Shown here: positions 11,401-18,033 of the stretch, one piece after another
Numbering within the stretch: position 1 is the stretch's first letter
How the letters are laid out: each line of letters starts with the position of its first letter
Origin: CAIRDP01 sp037138335
Lineage (GTDB): Bacteria; Bacteroidota; Bacteroidia; Bacteroidales; FEN-979
Length of the DNA stretch: 64,000 bases
Direction: 5' to 3'
Assembly: GCA_037138335.1 (NCBI GenBank)
Contig: JBAXIO010000021.1
Span: 1 to 64,000 of the forward strand
Translations under genes and position numbers: made by a program
Notes under the pieces: generated by a model
Told to the model about the DNA's origin: nothing
What the model saw: only the letters and a program-made list of their open reading frames with translations
The model's database searches: none

Positions 11401-12863
11401 ACAATAATCCCGGCATCGGGCTTCCTCCTTCAGGGACCGGCAACATCTCCTTTAATGCCATTAACACAGGGATATCTCCCGTTACCGTTACTTTCACTGT
11501 TACCCCGACCTTTACCAATGGTGCGGCAGGATGTTCAGGCCCTACAAAGACCTTCACCATCATTGTCAATCCAACGGGACAGGTGAACCAGCCATCCAGC
11601 CAGGTACTTTGTCATAATTCCAGCACTTCGGCCATAAACTTCAGTACAGTTAATACAGACGGAAACACCGTCTATGCATGGACAAACTCAGCCCCTTCCA
11701 TCGGATTGGATGCCTTCGGAACAGGCAATATCCCTTCATTTACGGCAATCAATGCAGGAACCACCCCGGTTGTAGCGACAATCGTAGTCACTCCGACGTT
11801 CACCAACGGTTCGGCAGGATGTGCAGGCCCACCCAGGACCTTCACCATTACCGTGAACCCCCTGCCTGTTACGACTATCACCGGCAATGCCAGCCTCTGT
11901 GTCAATTCAGGTTACTATGATTACACCACCGAAGCCGGCATGACCAACTATGAGTGGACCGTTTCTTCGGGCGGTACTATTACCTGGGGTGCAGGAAGTA
12001 ACCATATCCAGGTCATATGGACCACGGCAGGAGCCCAATCGGTCACCCTGGCATATACCAACCCCAATGGCTGCGGAACCGCAGTGCCCAAAGTCCTTCC
12101 CGTTACCGTGAACCCGCTTCCCGATAATGCGGGAGCTATCAGCGGTCAGGCCTCAGTCTGCTCCGGTGAAAGCGGAGCCCCCTATTCGGTCGGCAGCATT
12201 GCCGGGGCAATCTCATACACATGGACCCTGCCATCCGGGGCGACAATCACCAGTGGTGCTGGAACCAGATCCATCATCATTCAATTCGGATCGGCTTCGG
12301 GAAACATCACTGTTGCGGGGATCAATACCTGCGGACAGGGAACCTCTTCCCCGGCCCTTGCGGTAACCGTCAACCCAATACCCCAAACACCGGTCATCAC
12401 GGCCAGCGGGTCTGTGCTTGCCTCCAGCGCTCCAGGCGGCAACCAGTGGTATCATAACGGGGCTGCAATAAGCGGGGCTACCGGGCAAACCTATACCGTT
12501 CCGGCAAACAAGCCTGGCTGGTACTGGACTGAAGTTACCCTGCTGGGATGCGCTTCCGATACCTCGAACCATCTTTACATCAGGGGTGTCGGCATCGATG
12601 AAAATAATGCAGGCAGCTTCAATATCTATCCCGTGCCCAGCAACGGGCGTTTTAATGTTGCCATAAGCTGGCCAAGCCCGGCTTTGTTCAACATAGCCAT
12701 CTATAATGAATTAGGATCAATGATTTACCAGAAAACCGACATCAGAGTGATTGGCACAACCACAGAACTGATCGAGCTCAGATCCACTCCACCGGGTGTC
12801 TATACCGTCGTATTTACCAGCAGCGACTGCAGAGTCATCCGAAAGATTATTATCAGTGATTAG
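5460..12863 (+). CDS. giant T9SS surface protein: beta-helix, LamG, PKD-like and 96-residue tandem repeats
   Basis: This is a 2467-residue cell-surface or released protein, probably an adhesin or polysaccharide-binding protein. The start chosen is ATG 5460, which gives MDKFTQFRLAAILILSFAL and a signal peptide cut near TQA/AD; the frame is also open 13 codons upstream to a TTG. Domains, approximately: residues 25-420, a first polymorphic beta-helix region with GGG/GN-rich turns; 430-1190, a second beta-helix region (TGGYATLREAFNAINAGTHQ, ADNVTIDGR, then many N-x-I/N-N-x-I rungs); 1200-1290, Ig-like; 1310-1510, a LamG/concanavalin-type module (YTVMAWVYVQ, WHHIAIVQTG, LDEVSIFNTNLS); about 1540-1750, PKD-like modules; 1751-2132, four tandem 96-residue repeats; then further PKD-like modules; and finally a T9SS type A domain (FNIYPVPSNGRFNVAISWP, ending IIISD). 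The second beta-helix is clearly paralogous to the protein at 42697-46656. It ends with a real TAG stop. Confidence 0.9.
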   Translation: MDKFTQFRLAAILILSFALTLFTQAADQVVTNNANSGAGSFRQAITDVTAGGTITFNLSAGNETITIASELVIIKAMTINGANTSGSGTQVTVQVTTPGTSAWRVFEISASGSTINLQNMSLKGGDMSIDYGGSIQINAGATVNLTGMIISGSKAYDGGGINIASSWSDRSVVTVTSSTFNGNSANHRGGGICISYYVNITINACEFTNNSGNGGAILNGGVVTITKSTFNGNSGWVGGTIYNFNSSTATIVSSTISGNSSGWYAGGIYSEGTCYLLNSILINNTGTAGRDISVGSGSTYAYYCWYNSTYGTINTQAGAPNVTTSYSSGYLGALANNGGPTQTMAVTATSPALNNGAFAYYNVTDGYYFLDNQAIPVSHKLADWATSPSIIPTDKITTDQRGSIILGSPAIGAYNPDPPAVVVTATAGTTTGGYATLREAFNAINAGTHQGTVTVMINNSTTETASAVLNASGSGSALYTSVNIYPTVTGLSISGNLAAALIDLNGADNVTIDGRVNATGSAKDLVITNTSTSAAAGVSTIRFINDACSNTVKYCVIKGSELASVSWSGILFFSTAGSNNGNDNNRIDHNDITCASDVNRPQNAVCSLGTAGKENDGNTISNDNIFDFFSRSVATCGIYLDNNNSAWTISGCSFYEQNAFAPSSSQSFSVVKINSPTGNNFNITGNYIGGSAALCSGTFTKINSGNNTFYGIIVITGPGTASNIQGNTIRNFNYANSSSASWSGISVREGTVNIGTVTTNTIGAATGNGSVILTNTTSEGSFTGIDVAGTCTTNTQNNTIGSITTANINAANATNFCGIKTSSTGTITICNNTIGSQTTTGSINLSSPSATGDQIAIGILNEGPGSLTISGNLIANMTNGITSSDPNNRGLIHGILTLDGSNTISGNTIRDLRIANANTAADYMAPVIGIGLIYTTDAAQSITGNTIYNLSNTFASFAGNVIGLYYNGSTTASTVSGNFIHSLSVTGATSAAASIYGIKIISGTTTYANNIITLGGNTKTNIYGINETGTSANNNNLYYNTVYLGGTLASGSTNTSCALYSAVTTNIRNFRNNILCNARSTTGGASLHYAAWFNYASSSGLTLDYNDYYASGTGGVLGYYNTADVTSLPLISGQDASSKSVDPGFASAGGSSASNYLPSNSTLVAVMGTGISTDYAGTPRSLTSPSMGAWEYTVTPCIPSITSQSTDAQTQCIGGTFNPISVTATGANLNYQWYSKPDQITSGGTAVGINSNTYTPLATTAGTLYYYCFVTNTCGTATSAISGAFVVNPLPAPTIYSAGGTSICQGNSVTLNVSGNALQFGSNSSVEINDNPILRFTSAESYTVMAWVYVQSNTYTWRGIVTKSRDQGSFYGIWIDPGNQWVYGTGTLPSDFNNITGSIVTTGWHHIAIVQTGSVDRNLFVDGVSVGTGTVHNSDGTGLLRFGRSGNNFEVFEGGILDEVSIFNTNLSSSTINTWKNVSITSAHPNYANLVGYWKLDEGTGTTTADASGHGLTGALVNSPVWVATSAPVNQYSSYLWSPGSATTSTLNVTTSGTYSVYVTDANACSNTTAGVTVTVNPLPLPTISGSTTACTNSTGNVYTTQAGMTAYSWSIAGGTITLGGTATDNSATVTWTTSGAESISVNYTNGNGCTATTATGYNVTVDPVSVGGSIAGGATVCSGTNSTMLTLSGHTGSVVKWQKSTDNWTTPVDVANTTTTMIATDLTATTKYRAVVQSGVCSLINSSDATITVNPNGQVDQPVNQLVCNATSTSAVTFSTTNIGGTTTYSWTNDTPGIGLTSSGTGNISVFTALNTGTAPVVANLAVTPTYTSGGTSCIGSAKTFKITVNPSGQVNQPASQLVCNNAGTAAVVFETTNTGGTTTFVWTNDSPGIGLPASGSGNIASFTATNNGTAPVVATIIVTPTFTNGSASCAGLAKTFTITVNPTGQVIQPVDQVVCNAASTSVNFATLNTGGTATYAWTNNNPGIGLPPSGTGNISFNAINTGISPVTVTFTVTPTFTNGAAGCSGPTKTFTIIVNPTGQVNQPSSQVLCHNSSTSAINFSTVNTDGNTVYAWTNSAPSIGLDAFGTGNIPSFTAINAGTTPVVATIVVTPTFTNGSAGCAGPPRTFTITVNPLPVTTITGNASLCVNSGYYDYTTEAGMTNYEWTVSSGGTITWGAGSNHIQVIWTTAGAQSVTLAYTNPNGCGTAVPKVLPVTVNPLPDNAGAISGQASVCSGESGAPYSVGSIAGAISYTWTLPSGATITSGAGTRSIIIQFGSASGNITVAGINTCGQGTSSPALAVTVNPIPQTPVITASGSVLASSAPGGNQWYHNGAAISGATGQTYTVPANKPGWYWTEVTLLGCASDTSNHLYIRGVGIDENNAGSFNIYPVPSNGRFNVAISWPSPALFNIAIYNELGSMIYQKTDIRVIGTTTELIELRSTPPGVYTVVFTSSDCRVIRKIIISD
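10710..11855 (+). repeat. four tandem repeats of about 288 bp (96 residues) inside the giant surface protein
   Basis: The unit starts are at 10710, 10998, 11286 and 11568, giving unit lengths of 288, 288, 282 and 288 bp. Each unit begins NP(N/S/T)GQV(D/N/I)QP and continues (Q)(L/V)VCN, then TTNTGGTTTYxWTNxxPGIGL, GTGNI, VVATxxVTPTFTNG and KTFTITV. A conserved Cys near residue 16 and another near residue 84 of each unit could form a disulphide. The pattern is that of Ig/PKD-like stalk repeats in T9SS-exported adhesins. Confidence 0.9.
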
Positions 12864-12899
12864 AATTTTATAACAAAAAGCGGAATGAATGTTTTATTT

Positions 12900-12907
12900 T
12901 ATCTTTG
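12900..12907 (+). promoter_or_regulatory. possible Bacteroidota -7 promoter element (TATCTTTG)
   Basis: TATCTTTG matches the TAnnTTTG -7 consensus of Bacteroidota sigma-ABfr promoters. No good TTG -33 element lies 19-21 bases upstream, so support is partial. Transcription would start near 12914, only a few bases before the first ATG (12920). This would favour the third ATG (12938) as the real start of the downstream gene. Confidence 0.3.
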
Positions 12908-12919
12908 AATGTGATGTAA

Positions 12920-13993
12920 ATGCTGAATCCAATGAATATGTCAAAAACTCTTATTATTATTTTATCGGGCCTTGGCTTACTGTTTACACTCACTCAAACT
13001 GGTTGTAAAAAAATCAACGAAGAACCCGTTCAGCCTGATACGCGTAAAAGGGTGCAGGTATATGCACACCGGGGGGCAAGAAGCTATGCCCCTGAAAATA
13101 CGATCCCGGGTTATACGACCGGGCTTGCTATTGGCACGCATTGGGTTGATATGGACATTGTGATGTCAGGAGACGGGGAGGTGATCGTATCACATGACAT
13201 AAGGCTCAATCCTGATATTGTGAGAGGGGCCGGCGGCAAATTCATAACGGAAAGAAAGCTCGTGAAATCATTATCCCTTGCAGAGATAAAGCAATTTGAT
13301 GTCGGACGGCTTGATACCGCCAGTGCCTATAGTAAATTTTTTCCAGCCCAGATCGGAATGGATGGAATAACAATGCCTACCCTGAGGGAAGTAATACGGT
13401 ATGTAACCGCAAAAACAAACAATAGGGTGGGTTTCCAGATCGAATTTAAAACTGATCCTGAACATCCTGACTGGACTTACACACCGGCCGAGTTTGCCGC
13501 TGCCCTGTACAACATACTGAAAGAGGAGAATATCGTCACCAATTGTGAGATCCAGTCGTTCGACTGGAGGTGCCTTTATGAACTTCAGAACCTCGACCAC
13601 AATGTAAAAACCGCTTATCTGACCGAATGGGATAATGAACCGGGCACACCTAACAGTTTCTTTGATCCCGACCCGGCCAGGGCAGGATTATGGACAGGTG
13701 GAGTCCTGGTTAAAGATCATAAAAATTCAATCCCCCAGATGGTCAAAGATATGGGAGGGACATGCTGGGAACCTGAAGATGTTGAACTGACCAGGGCTAC
13801 CCTGGATGAAGCACACGGGCTCGGACTCAAGGTTGTGGTCTGGACCTGGCCTGAACACAGCCATACCGTATTTGATGCTAACCTGGTGTCAAACCTTATC
13901 AGCTGGGGTGTGGATGGGATTATCACAGACGACCCGGGAATGCTGATTTCCATGCTCGCGGCCCGTAACTATTCTTTGCCGGCGAGGTATTGA
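12920..13993 (+). CDS. glycerophosphodiester phosphodiesterase lipoprotein (GDPD/GlpQ-like)
   Basis: The predicted role is hydrolysis of glycerophosphodiesters, releasing glycerol-3-phosphate and an alcohol, outside the cytoplasm. The lipobox LTQTGCKK near residue 30 predicts a lipid-anchored periplasmic or outer-membrane protein. The GDPD signature is clear: the catalytic HRGARSYAPENTIPGY (His-Arg, Pro-Glu-Asn-Thr), then WVDMDIVMSGDGEVIVSHD (the metal-binding Glu-x-Asp is here Asp-x-Asp, followed by the second catalytic His), VGFQIEFKTD (Glu), and the C-terminal VVVWTWPEH and GVDGIITDDPGML. At 357 residues it has the usual length. Three ATGs (12920, 12932, 12938) are possible starts; 12938 gives the neatest signal peptide. 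It lies 56 bases after the giant surface protein and is probably transcribed separately. Confidence 0.9.
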   Translation: MLNPMNMSKTLIIILSGLGLLFTLTQTGCKKINEEPVQPDTRKRVQVYAHRGARSYAPENTIPGYTTGLAIGTHWVDMDIVMSGDGEVIVSHDIRLNPDIVRGAGGKFITERKLVKSLSLAEIKQFDVGRLDTASAYSKFFPAQIGMDGITMPTLREVIRYVTAKTNNRVGFQIEFKTDPEHPDWTYTPAEFAAALYNILKEENIVTNCEIQSFDWRCLYELQNLDHNVKTAYLTEWDNEPGTPNSFFDPDPARAGLWTGGVLVKDHKNSIPQMVKDMGGTCWEPEDVELTRATLDEAHGLGLKVVVWTWPEHSHTVFDANLVSNLISWGVDGIITDDPGMLISMLAARNYSLPARY

Positions 13994-13996
13994 TCA

Positions 13997-14031
13997 GTTA
14001 AAATTGCGTTTGTCAACCGCAACGATTTAAC
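13997..14031 (+). other. imperfect stem-loop after the GDPD gene
   Basis: The arms GTTAAA-A-TTGCG and CGCAA-CGA-TTTAAC can pair around a nine-base loop. There is no T-run after it, so it is a weak candidate for a transcript end or RNA-stabilising hairpin. The rest of the gap to 14262 shows nothing I can name. Confidence 0.25.
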
Positions 14032-14262
14032 GGGAGAAACCCGGGCAAACTTATCATTTTCTCAGTGTGCCTTTCTTTGAAGGCCAATGTAGTTCTTTCT
14101 ATGATATACAATTCAGCTCATTACCTACAGTTAATGCTAAAAATTATTGGTTTCAGTTTGTTTAAATTATTAGCTTTACACACAGGAAATAACCAGGATT
14201 CAAAACTCTCAATCTTGACTCCTGTATTTGGTTGTCAGCACCGGAACAAAAACAATTTGTTT

Positions 14263-15570
14263 ATGGTCAATTATCGCTTCAAAAAAACGGATAGCCTTAA
14301 ACTGAAAACCCTGTTTTTTATCCTGTCTTTTTCTTTATTCGCCTGTCAGCTTTCAGGCCAGAGCAATGATTCTTTAAACCAGGCAATTCCACACCCCGGG
14401 GCCAGCATCATTTCACTAAACACATCCGACGATATTGCGAATTCAGTCGTGATAGCCCCTGACGGTAATATGTTCGTTTCGGGATACACCAATTCGAGGT
14501 TCACCTTGTTCAAGATCACAGCAGGAGGCCGTCTCGTTACTTCATTTGGCTCAAAAGGAATAGTGAAGACCTCACTAAAGAGCGGTGAAGATCTGCTGTC
14601 GTCGATCCTTCTGTTTTCCAACAATAAAATCCTGGTGTCGGGAAGCGCATATAACGGCCAGCACAATGACTTCGCCATGTTAAAGTTCCTGCCACAGGGG
14701 ATTATTGATACCACGTTCGGGACAAACGGGATGTTCCTTATGCATGCCAGGGGCGGCAGCGACATTGCCAGTTCAATGGCTCTTCAGCCCGACGGAAAAA
14801 TAATCGTCGTCGGAAGTTCCAGCGACGGGAATTATGATGCATTCGCCCTTGCAAGGTTCAAGCCGGAGGGAGTTCCTGACCCTTCTTTCGGGAAAAACGG
14901 TATGGTTGTTACCGATGTCAGGTACGGGGATGACAGGATCAATGACGTTGCAATACAGCCCGACGGGAAGATCGTGGTAGCGGGAAGTTCCAACACCAAA
15001 CTCGGAGCTGCCCGGTATCTCGCCAATGGAGAACTTGACCGTTCGTTTGGCAACAACGGAATAACACTTACATCGGTTAACGACTGCGAAGATATTGCCT
15101 CAGCCATTGTGTTGCAGGGCGATGGTAAAATCGTTGTGGCCGGAAGCTCATTTAACGGGGAAAGTTTTGATTTTGCCCTGGTCAGGTATACTACCCAGGG
15201 CAAGCCCGACGCATCCTTCGGCAAGGGGGGAATAGTTGTCACAAGCCTTGGCAATGGTGACGATAAAGTTTCCGACCTGCTTATTCAGCCCGATGGTAAA
15301 CTTGTGGCAGGAGGAAGCAGTTTCAACGGACAGTCCGATGATTTTGCCCTGGCCAGGTACAATCATGACGGAACCCTTGATAAAAGTTTTGGAAATAAAG
15401 GAATAGTCATCACTTCAGTCCAGAAAGGAGACGAGCATATCTATAGTCTTGCGCTGCAGGGCGACGGTAAAATTGTGGCCGCAGGGAATACCAATAACGG
15501 ATATAACAATGATTTCATCATCCTGAGATTTATGCCCGACGGCAGCCTGGATCCTGATTTCGGAAAGTAA
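14263..15570 (+). CDS. delta-60 repeat protein, exported
   Basis: This is a 435-residue beta-propeller-like protein made of about seven copies of the delta-60 repeat. Each copy reads roughly (D)DIASxxxLQPDGKIVVAGSSxNGxxxDFALxRYxxxGxxDxSFGxxGIVxTS. The chosen start is ATG 14263 (MVNYRFKKTDSLKLKTLFFI). It places a hydrophobic export signal at residues 15-30, ending near SLFACQLSG, which could be a lipobox or a signal peptidase I site. The frame is open upstream to 14065, but that extension puts a long non-signal segment in front. No T9SS tail is present. The function of delta-60 proteins is unknown; the repeats usually mediate surface binding. It ends five bases before the next gene and is probably cotranscribed with it. 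Confidence 0.8.
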   Translation: MVNYRFKKTDSLKLKTLFFILSFSLFACQLSGQSNDSLNQAIPHPGASIISLNTSDDIANSVVIAPDGNMFVSGYTNSRFTLFKITAGGRLVTSFGSKGIVKTSLKSGEDLLSSILLFSNNKILVSGSAYNGQHNDFAMLKFLPQGIIDTTFGTNGMFLMHARGGSDIASSMALQPDGKIIVVGSSSDGNYDAFALARFKPEGVPDPSFGKNGMVVTDVRYGDDRINDVAIQPDGKIVVAGSSNTKLGAARYLANGELDRSFGNNGITLTSVNDCEDIASAIVLQGDGKIVVAGSSFNGESFDFALVRYTTQGKPDASFGKGGIVVTSLGNGDDKVSDLLIQPDGKLVAGGSSFNGQSDDFALARYNHDGTLDKSFGNKGIVITSVQKGDEHIYSLALQGDGKIVAAGNTNNGYNNDFIILRFMPDGSLDPDFGK

Positions 15571-15575
15571 ACAGG

Positions 15576-16220
15576 ATGTTAAAAAAGATATTCAACCGGC
15601 GCACGCTTACCGATCTGATCATTTATCTTGGCATTCCCCTGGTAATTTGGAACAGCTGCAGGGGAATCCTGGGCGATTATCCTGCAATGCTTGCTTCCAC
15701 GGTTCCGGGCATCGTTTATACCTTTTATACCTTCTTCAAAGAAAAGCAGTATAGCCTCACAGGCCTGTTTTTTATAACGACCATGCTCATTGGCAGCATC
15801 ATGGATGTATATTCCAAAACGGCCATTCAGATGCTCTGGAACGATGTTTATATCAATGTGGCCCTGGTGATCTTCTGGTGTTTTACCATACTCATCCGCA
15901 GACCTATGGCAATGTATTTTTTTATTGATTATGCTTACCTGCACGGAATTCCAAAGGAGCGCTCAAAACCTCTGTATTCAGGGATGCCTTTTTTCAGATA
16001 TTTCATGCTGCTTACAGGCTACCTGGCACTTCAGGACCTCTCGGATATATTCCTGAGAATTGGGCTTATACATATTTACGGTGTAAACGGATTTAATACG
16101 ATCAAAATGATATCCCAGGTCTGGGGCACAGCGACGACAGCCCTTTTTGTTTATTTCATTATTTTGATCATCAAAAGGATACAGCATCATTCCGATAATC
16201 AGCAAAACCAAAAACAATAG
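15576..16220 (+). CDS. multipass membrane protein, VC0807-like
   Basis: This is a 214-residue inner-membrane protein with about six hydrophobic segments: near residues 14-34, 38-54, 60-80, 90-108, 138-156 and 178-204. The motif IPLVIWNSCRGILGDYPAML followed by a Pro-Gly helix start resembles the VC0807/intracellular-septation-A-like membrane proteins, whose biochemical role is unknown. There are no catalytic motifs. It starts five bases after the delta-60 gene and stops 35 bases before the Pro-rich small gene. It may therefore be either the tail of the preceding pair or the first gene of the biosynthetic operon. Its C-terminus is polar and charged (IKRIQHHSDNQQNQKQ), typical of a cytoplasmic tail. 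Confidence 0.65.
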   Translation: MLKKIFNRRTLTDLIIYLGIPLVIWNSCRGILGDYPAMLASTVPGIVYTFYTFFKEKQYSLTGLFFITTMLIGSIMDVYSKTAIQMLWNDVYINVALVIFWCFTILIRRPMAMYFFIDYAYLHGIPKERSKPLYSGMPFFRYFMLLTGYLALQDLSDIFLRIGLIHIYGVNGFNTIKMISQVWGTATTALFVYFIILIIKRIQHHSDNQQNQKQ

Positions 16221-16255
16221 AACCCGCTTTAAATTAATCGAAAAAACGTAACAAA

Positions 16256-16675
16256 ATGGAAAAGAAAAATTATGCTAATCCCCCCTTGCCGCCGGCAACA
16301 CCTAACACACCTTCAACTCCCGGTTCGCCTGTGAACCCCGAAACGGCTAAGACTGCAGGCACGCCCGTCACCCCTGACCTGGCAGCCACACCCGGTGGTT
16401 CTTCAGCAATGCCTGCCGCTTCACCTGCCCCGGGAGATGGCAGCAAGCCAGCAGGAAAAATGCCCCCGATGCCCGGTTTCCCTAATCTTAAGGTATCGAC
16501 GAATATGCAGAATACGACCAAAATGCCCAACGTCACCATGGAGCAGTTTAAAATGAGCAAGTTCTTCGAGGAACAGATGGAACATCACAAGCAGCATCAC
16601 CTGCTGCCTAACGGAGACTGCAAGCCTCACATCAAGGAAGCGGGTTGGAAATATTTCAAGAAATTCAGGGGATAA
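16256..16675 (+). CDS. small Pro/Ala-rich protein with His-rich C-terminus, first gene of the export cluster
   Basis: This is a 139-residue protein that I do not recognise. Residues 1-75 are low-complexity Pro/Ala/Thr/Gly (NPPLPPATPNTPSTPGSP, GTPVTPDLAATPGGSSAMP). Residues 75-100 carry KMPPMPGFPNLKVSTNMQ. The C-terminal 40 residues are charged and His/Lys-rich (FFEEQMEHHKQHHLLPNGD, then CKPHIKEAGWKYFKKFRG) with a single Cys. There is no signal peptide and no nitrile-hydratase-type leader. A Gly-Gly occurs in TPGGSSAM, but not after a helical leader. It sits directly upstream of an NHLM-type exporter, where a precursor peptide gene is expected in ribosomal-peptide clusters, and a hairpin separates it from the adaptor gene. 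It could be an exported partner, a scaffold for the exporter, or an unusual cargo; none of these is shown by the sequence. Confidence 0.7.
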   Translation: MEKKNYANPPLPPATPNTPSTPGSPVNPETAKTAGTPVTPDLAATPGGSSAMPAASPAPGDGSKPAGKMPPMPGFPNLKVSTNMQNTTKMPNVTMEQFKMSKFFEEQMEHHKQHHLLPNGDCKPHIKEAGWKYFKKFRG

Positions 16676-16692
16676 TACCCCAATATTTTAAT

Positions 16693-16734
16693 TGGCTGGG
16701 GGCTTTTCATAAAGCCCGCCTTCTCTGTTTTTAA
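16693..16734 (+). terminator. hairpin between the small gene and the HlyD gene (possible attenuator)
   Basis: The perfect stem GGGCTTT/AAAGCCC (16700-16706 with 16711-16717) around TCAT can extend by an outer GGC/GCC pair. A T-rich but broken run follows (TTCTCTGTTTTT). It could act as a partial terminator that gives the upstream small gene more transcript than the export and synthetase genes downstream. Confidence 0.5.
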
Positions 16735-16753
16735 TTAATCAGTATTTTTCGTC

Positions 16754-18004
16754 ATGGATAAGACAGAAAAAGCAAAATCATCGCCTTCGGGAGGGAATCC
16801 TGAGGAAATGAACCGGATGTTGAAGATCACCCGTCCGCGCTACTGGATCTCACTTTCCGCCCTCGGGCTTCTTACCCTGATCGCCATTTTCTGGGGATTT
16901 TTCGGAAGTATCCCGCAGAGGATAGACGGGCTTGGCGAGATCATCAGCGGCAAAGGGCTTCATGGAATCATAGCGCTTTATCCCGGAGGAGTGGAGGAAG
17001 TTAATTTTGAACTGGGAGAAAAGGTAGAGTCAGGAGATATCCTGCTTCATCTTTTACAACCGCAGCTCCGGCACCAGCTGGTTGAATTCAATGCCCAGCT
17101 TGATGTGCTCAGGCTGCAGGATTCACTCCTCTCGAACAGGGATGCCATGGATTATCCTAACAAGATGAGGTTTTACGACCTGGAGGAAGTGAGGCTGAAA
17201 AAGGAACTGGCCCAGCTGGAGGATCAGATAAGCTTCCTGCAGCTGAAGATGAACCAGCAACAGGATCTCTGGGATAAAGGCCTTGCCACAAGAGAGAATT
17301 ATGTGGATGCGAAAAACCAGCTTTCCGATACCCGAAACAAGCGCACACAAACGGAACAGTCTGTTAAAACCAACCAGCTCGACCAGCAGTCCTGGGAATA
17401 TGACAGGCAATACAAGCAGGAAGATTACAGGGGTCAGATACAGATCATGAAGAAAAAAATGCAGGACCTGCAGGACGATTATGACCAGCAGACGATCATC
17501 CGCAGCCCTGTAAAAGGGATAATAGTGGATAAATCGGTAAGCAGCGGCGACTTTGTGAATGCAGGCACCCGGATGATGGTCGTTGAGGACCTGGGAAATG
17601 AAAAGAACCATCTGCTTGACCTGTTCATTCCATTTAATTCCAATGCCGTTGTCGAACCCGGGATGGAAGTCATGATCGAGCCTTTCACCGTGAATCACAA
17701 TCTATACGGCTGGCTTATGGGAGTCGTTGTTGAGGTCAACCATTTCGTTTCAAATACCAATTCAATAATTGACGAATTGAACAATCCCGACCTGGTGGCA
17801 TTGATACAGCAGCAGGGGCCTACGTATCGGGTCAAGATATACCTTCTCCCCGACGCACAAACCAAAAGCGGGTTCATGTGGTCAAACAAAAAGGGACCTC
17901 CCTACACTATCAATACCGGTACTCTTTGCCGTGCTTCGGTACTTGTGAAGCAAAAACCACCGATCGACTATATTATTCCGGTGCTTAAATCCTATTTTGA
18001 ATAG
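16754..18004 (+). CDS. HlyD-family adaptor of an NHLM-type export system
   Basis: This periplasmic adaptor (416 residues) would join the ABC exporters to the outer-membrane channel. Residues 24-60 read ITRPRYWISLSALGLLTLIA...WGFFGSIPQRIDGLGEII. This is the N-terminal signature of NHLM bacteriocin-system secretion proteins: a cytoplasmic segment, one membrane helix, then WGxFGSIPxR. A lipoyl/barrel half follows (VNFELGEKVESGDILLHL). A long coiled coil comes next (about residues 95-235, dense in Gln/Lys/Glu/Leu), then the second lipoyl half (IRSPVKGIIVDKSVSSGDFV) and a beta-barrel domain ending IIPVLKSYFE. It is 29 bases upstream of the first ABC transporter gene, in one operon with it. The family call is strong; the cargo is not known. 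Confidence 0.9.
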   Translation: MDKTEKAKSSPSGGNPEEMNRMLKITRPRYWISLSALGLLTLIAIFWGFFGSIPQRIDGLGEIISGKGLHGIIALYPGGVEEVNFELGEKVESGDILLHLLQPQLRHQLVEFNAQLDVLRLQDSLLSNRDAMDYPNKMRFYDLEEVRLKKELAQLEDQISFLQLKMNQQQDLWDKGLATRENYVDAKNQLSDTRNKRTQTEQSVKTNQLDQQSWEYDRQYKQEDYRGQIQIMKKKMQDLQDDYDQQTIIRSPVKGIIVDKSVSSGDFVNAGTRMMVVEDLGNEKNHLLDLFIPFNSNAVVEPGMEVMIEPFTVNHNLYGWLMGVVVEVNHFVSNTNSIIDELNNPDLVALIQQQGPTYRVKIYLLPDAQTKSGFMWSNKKGPPYTINTGTLCRASVLVKQKPPIDYIIPVLKSYFE

Positions 18005-18033
18005 TTTCCAGAATACCCAATCGAAACTTTGTC

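Noticed and set aside
16256..16675. Possible NHLP or double-Gly leader peptide in the small Pro-rich protein
   Set aside because: The only Gly-Gly (TPGGSSAM) follows a Pro-rich, non-helical stretch, and the exporter's peptidase domain lacks its catalytic residues. No nitrile-hydratase-like leader is visible.
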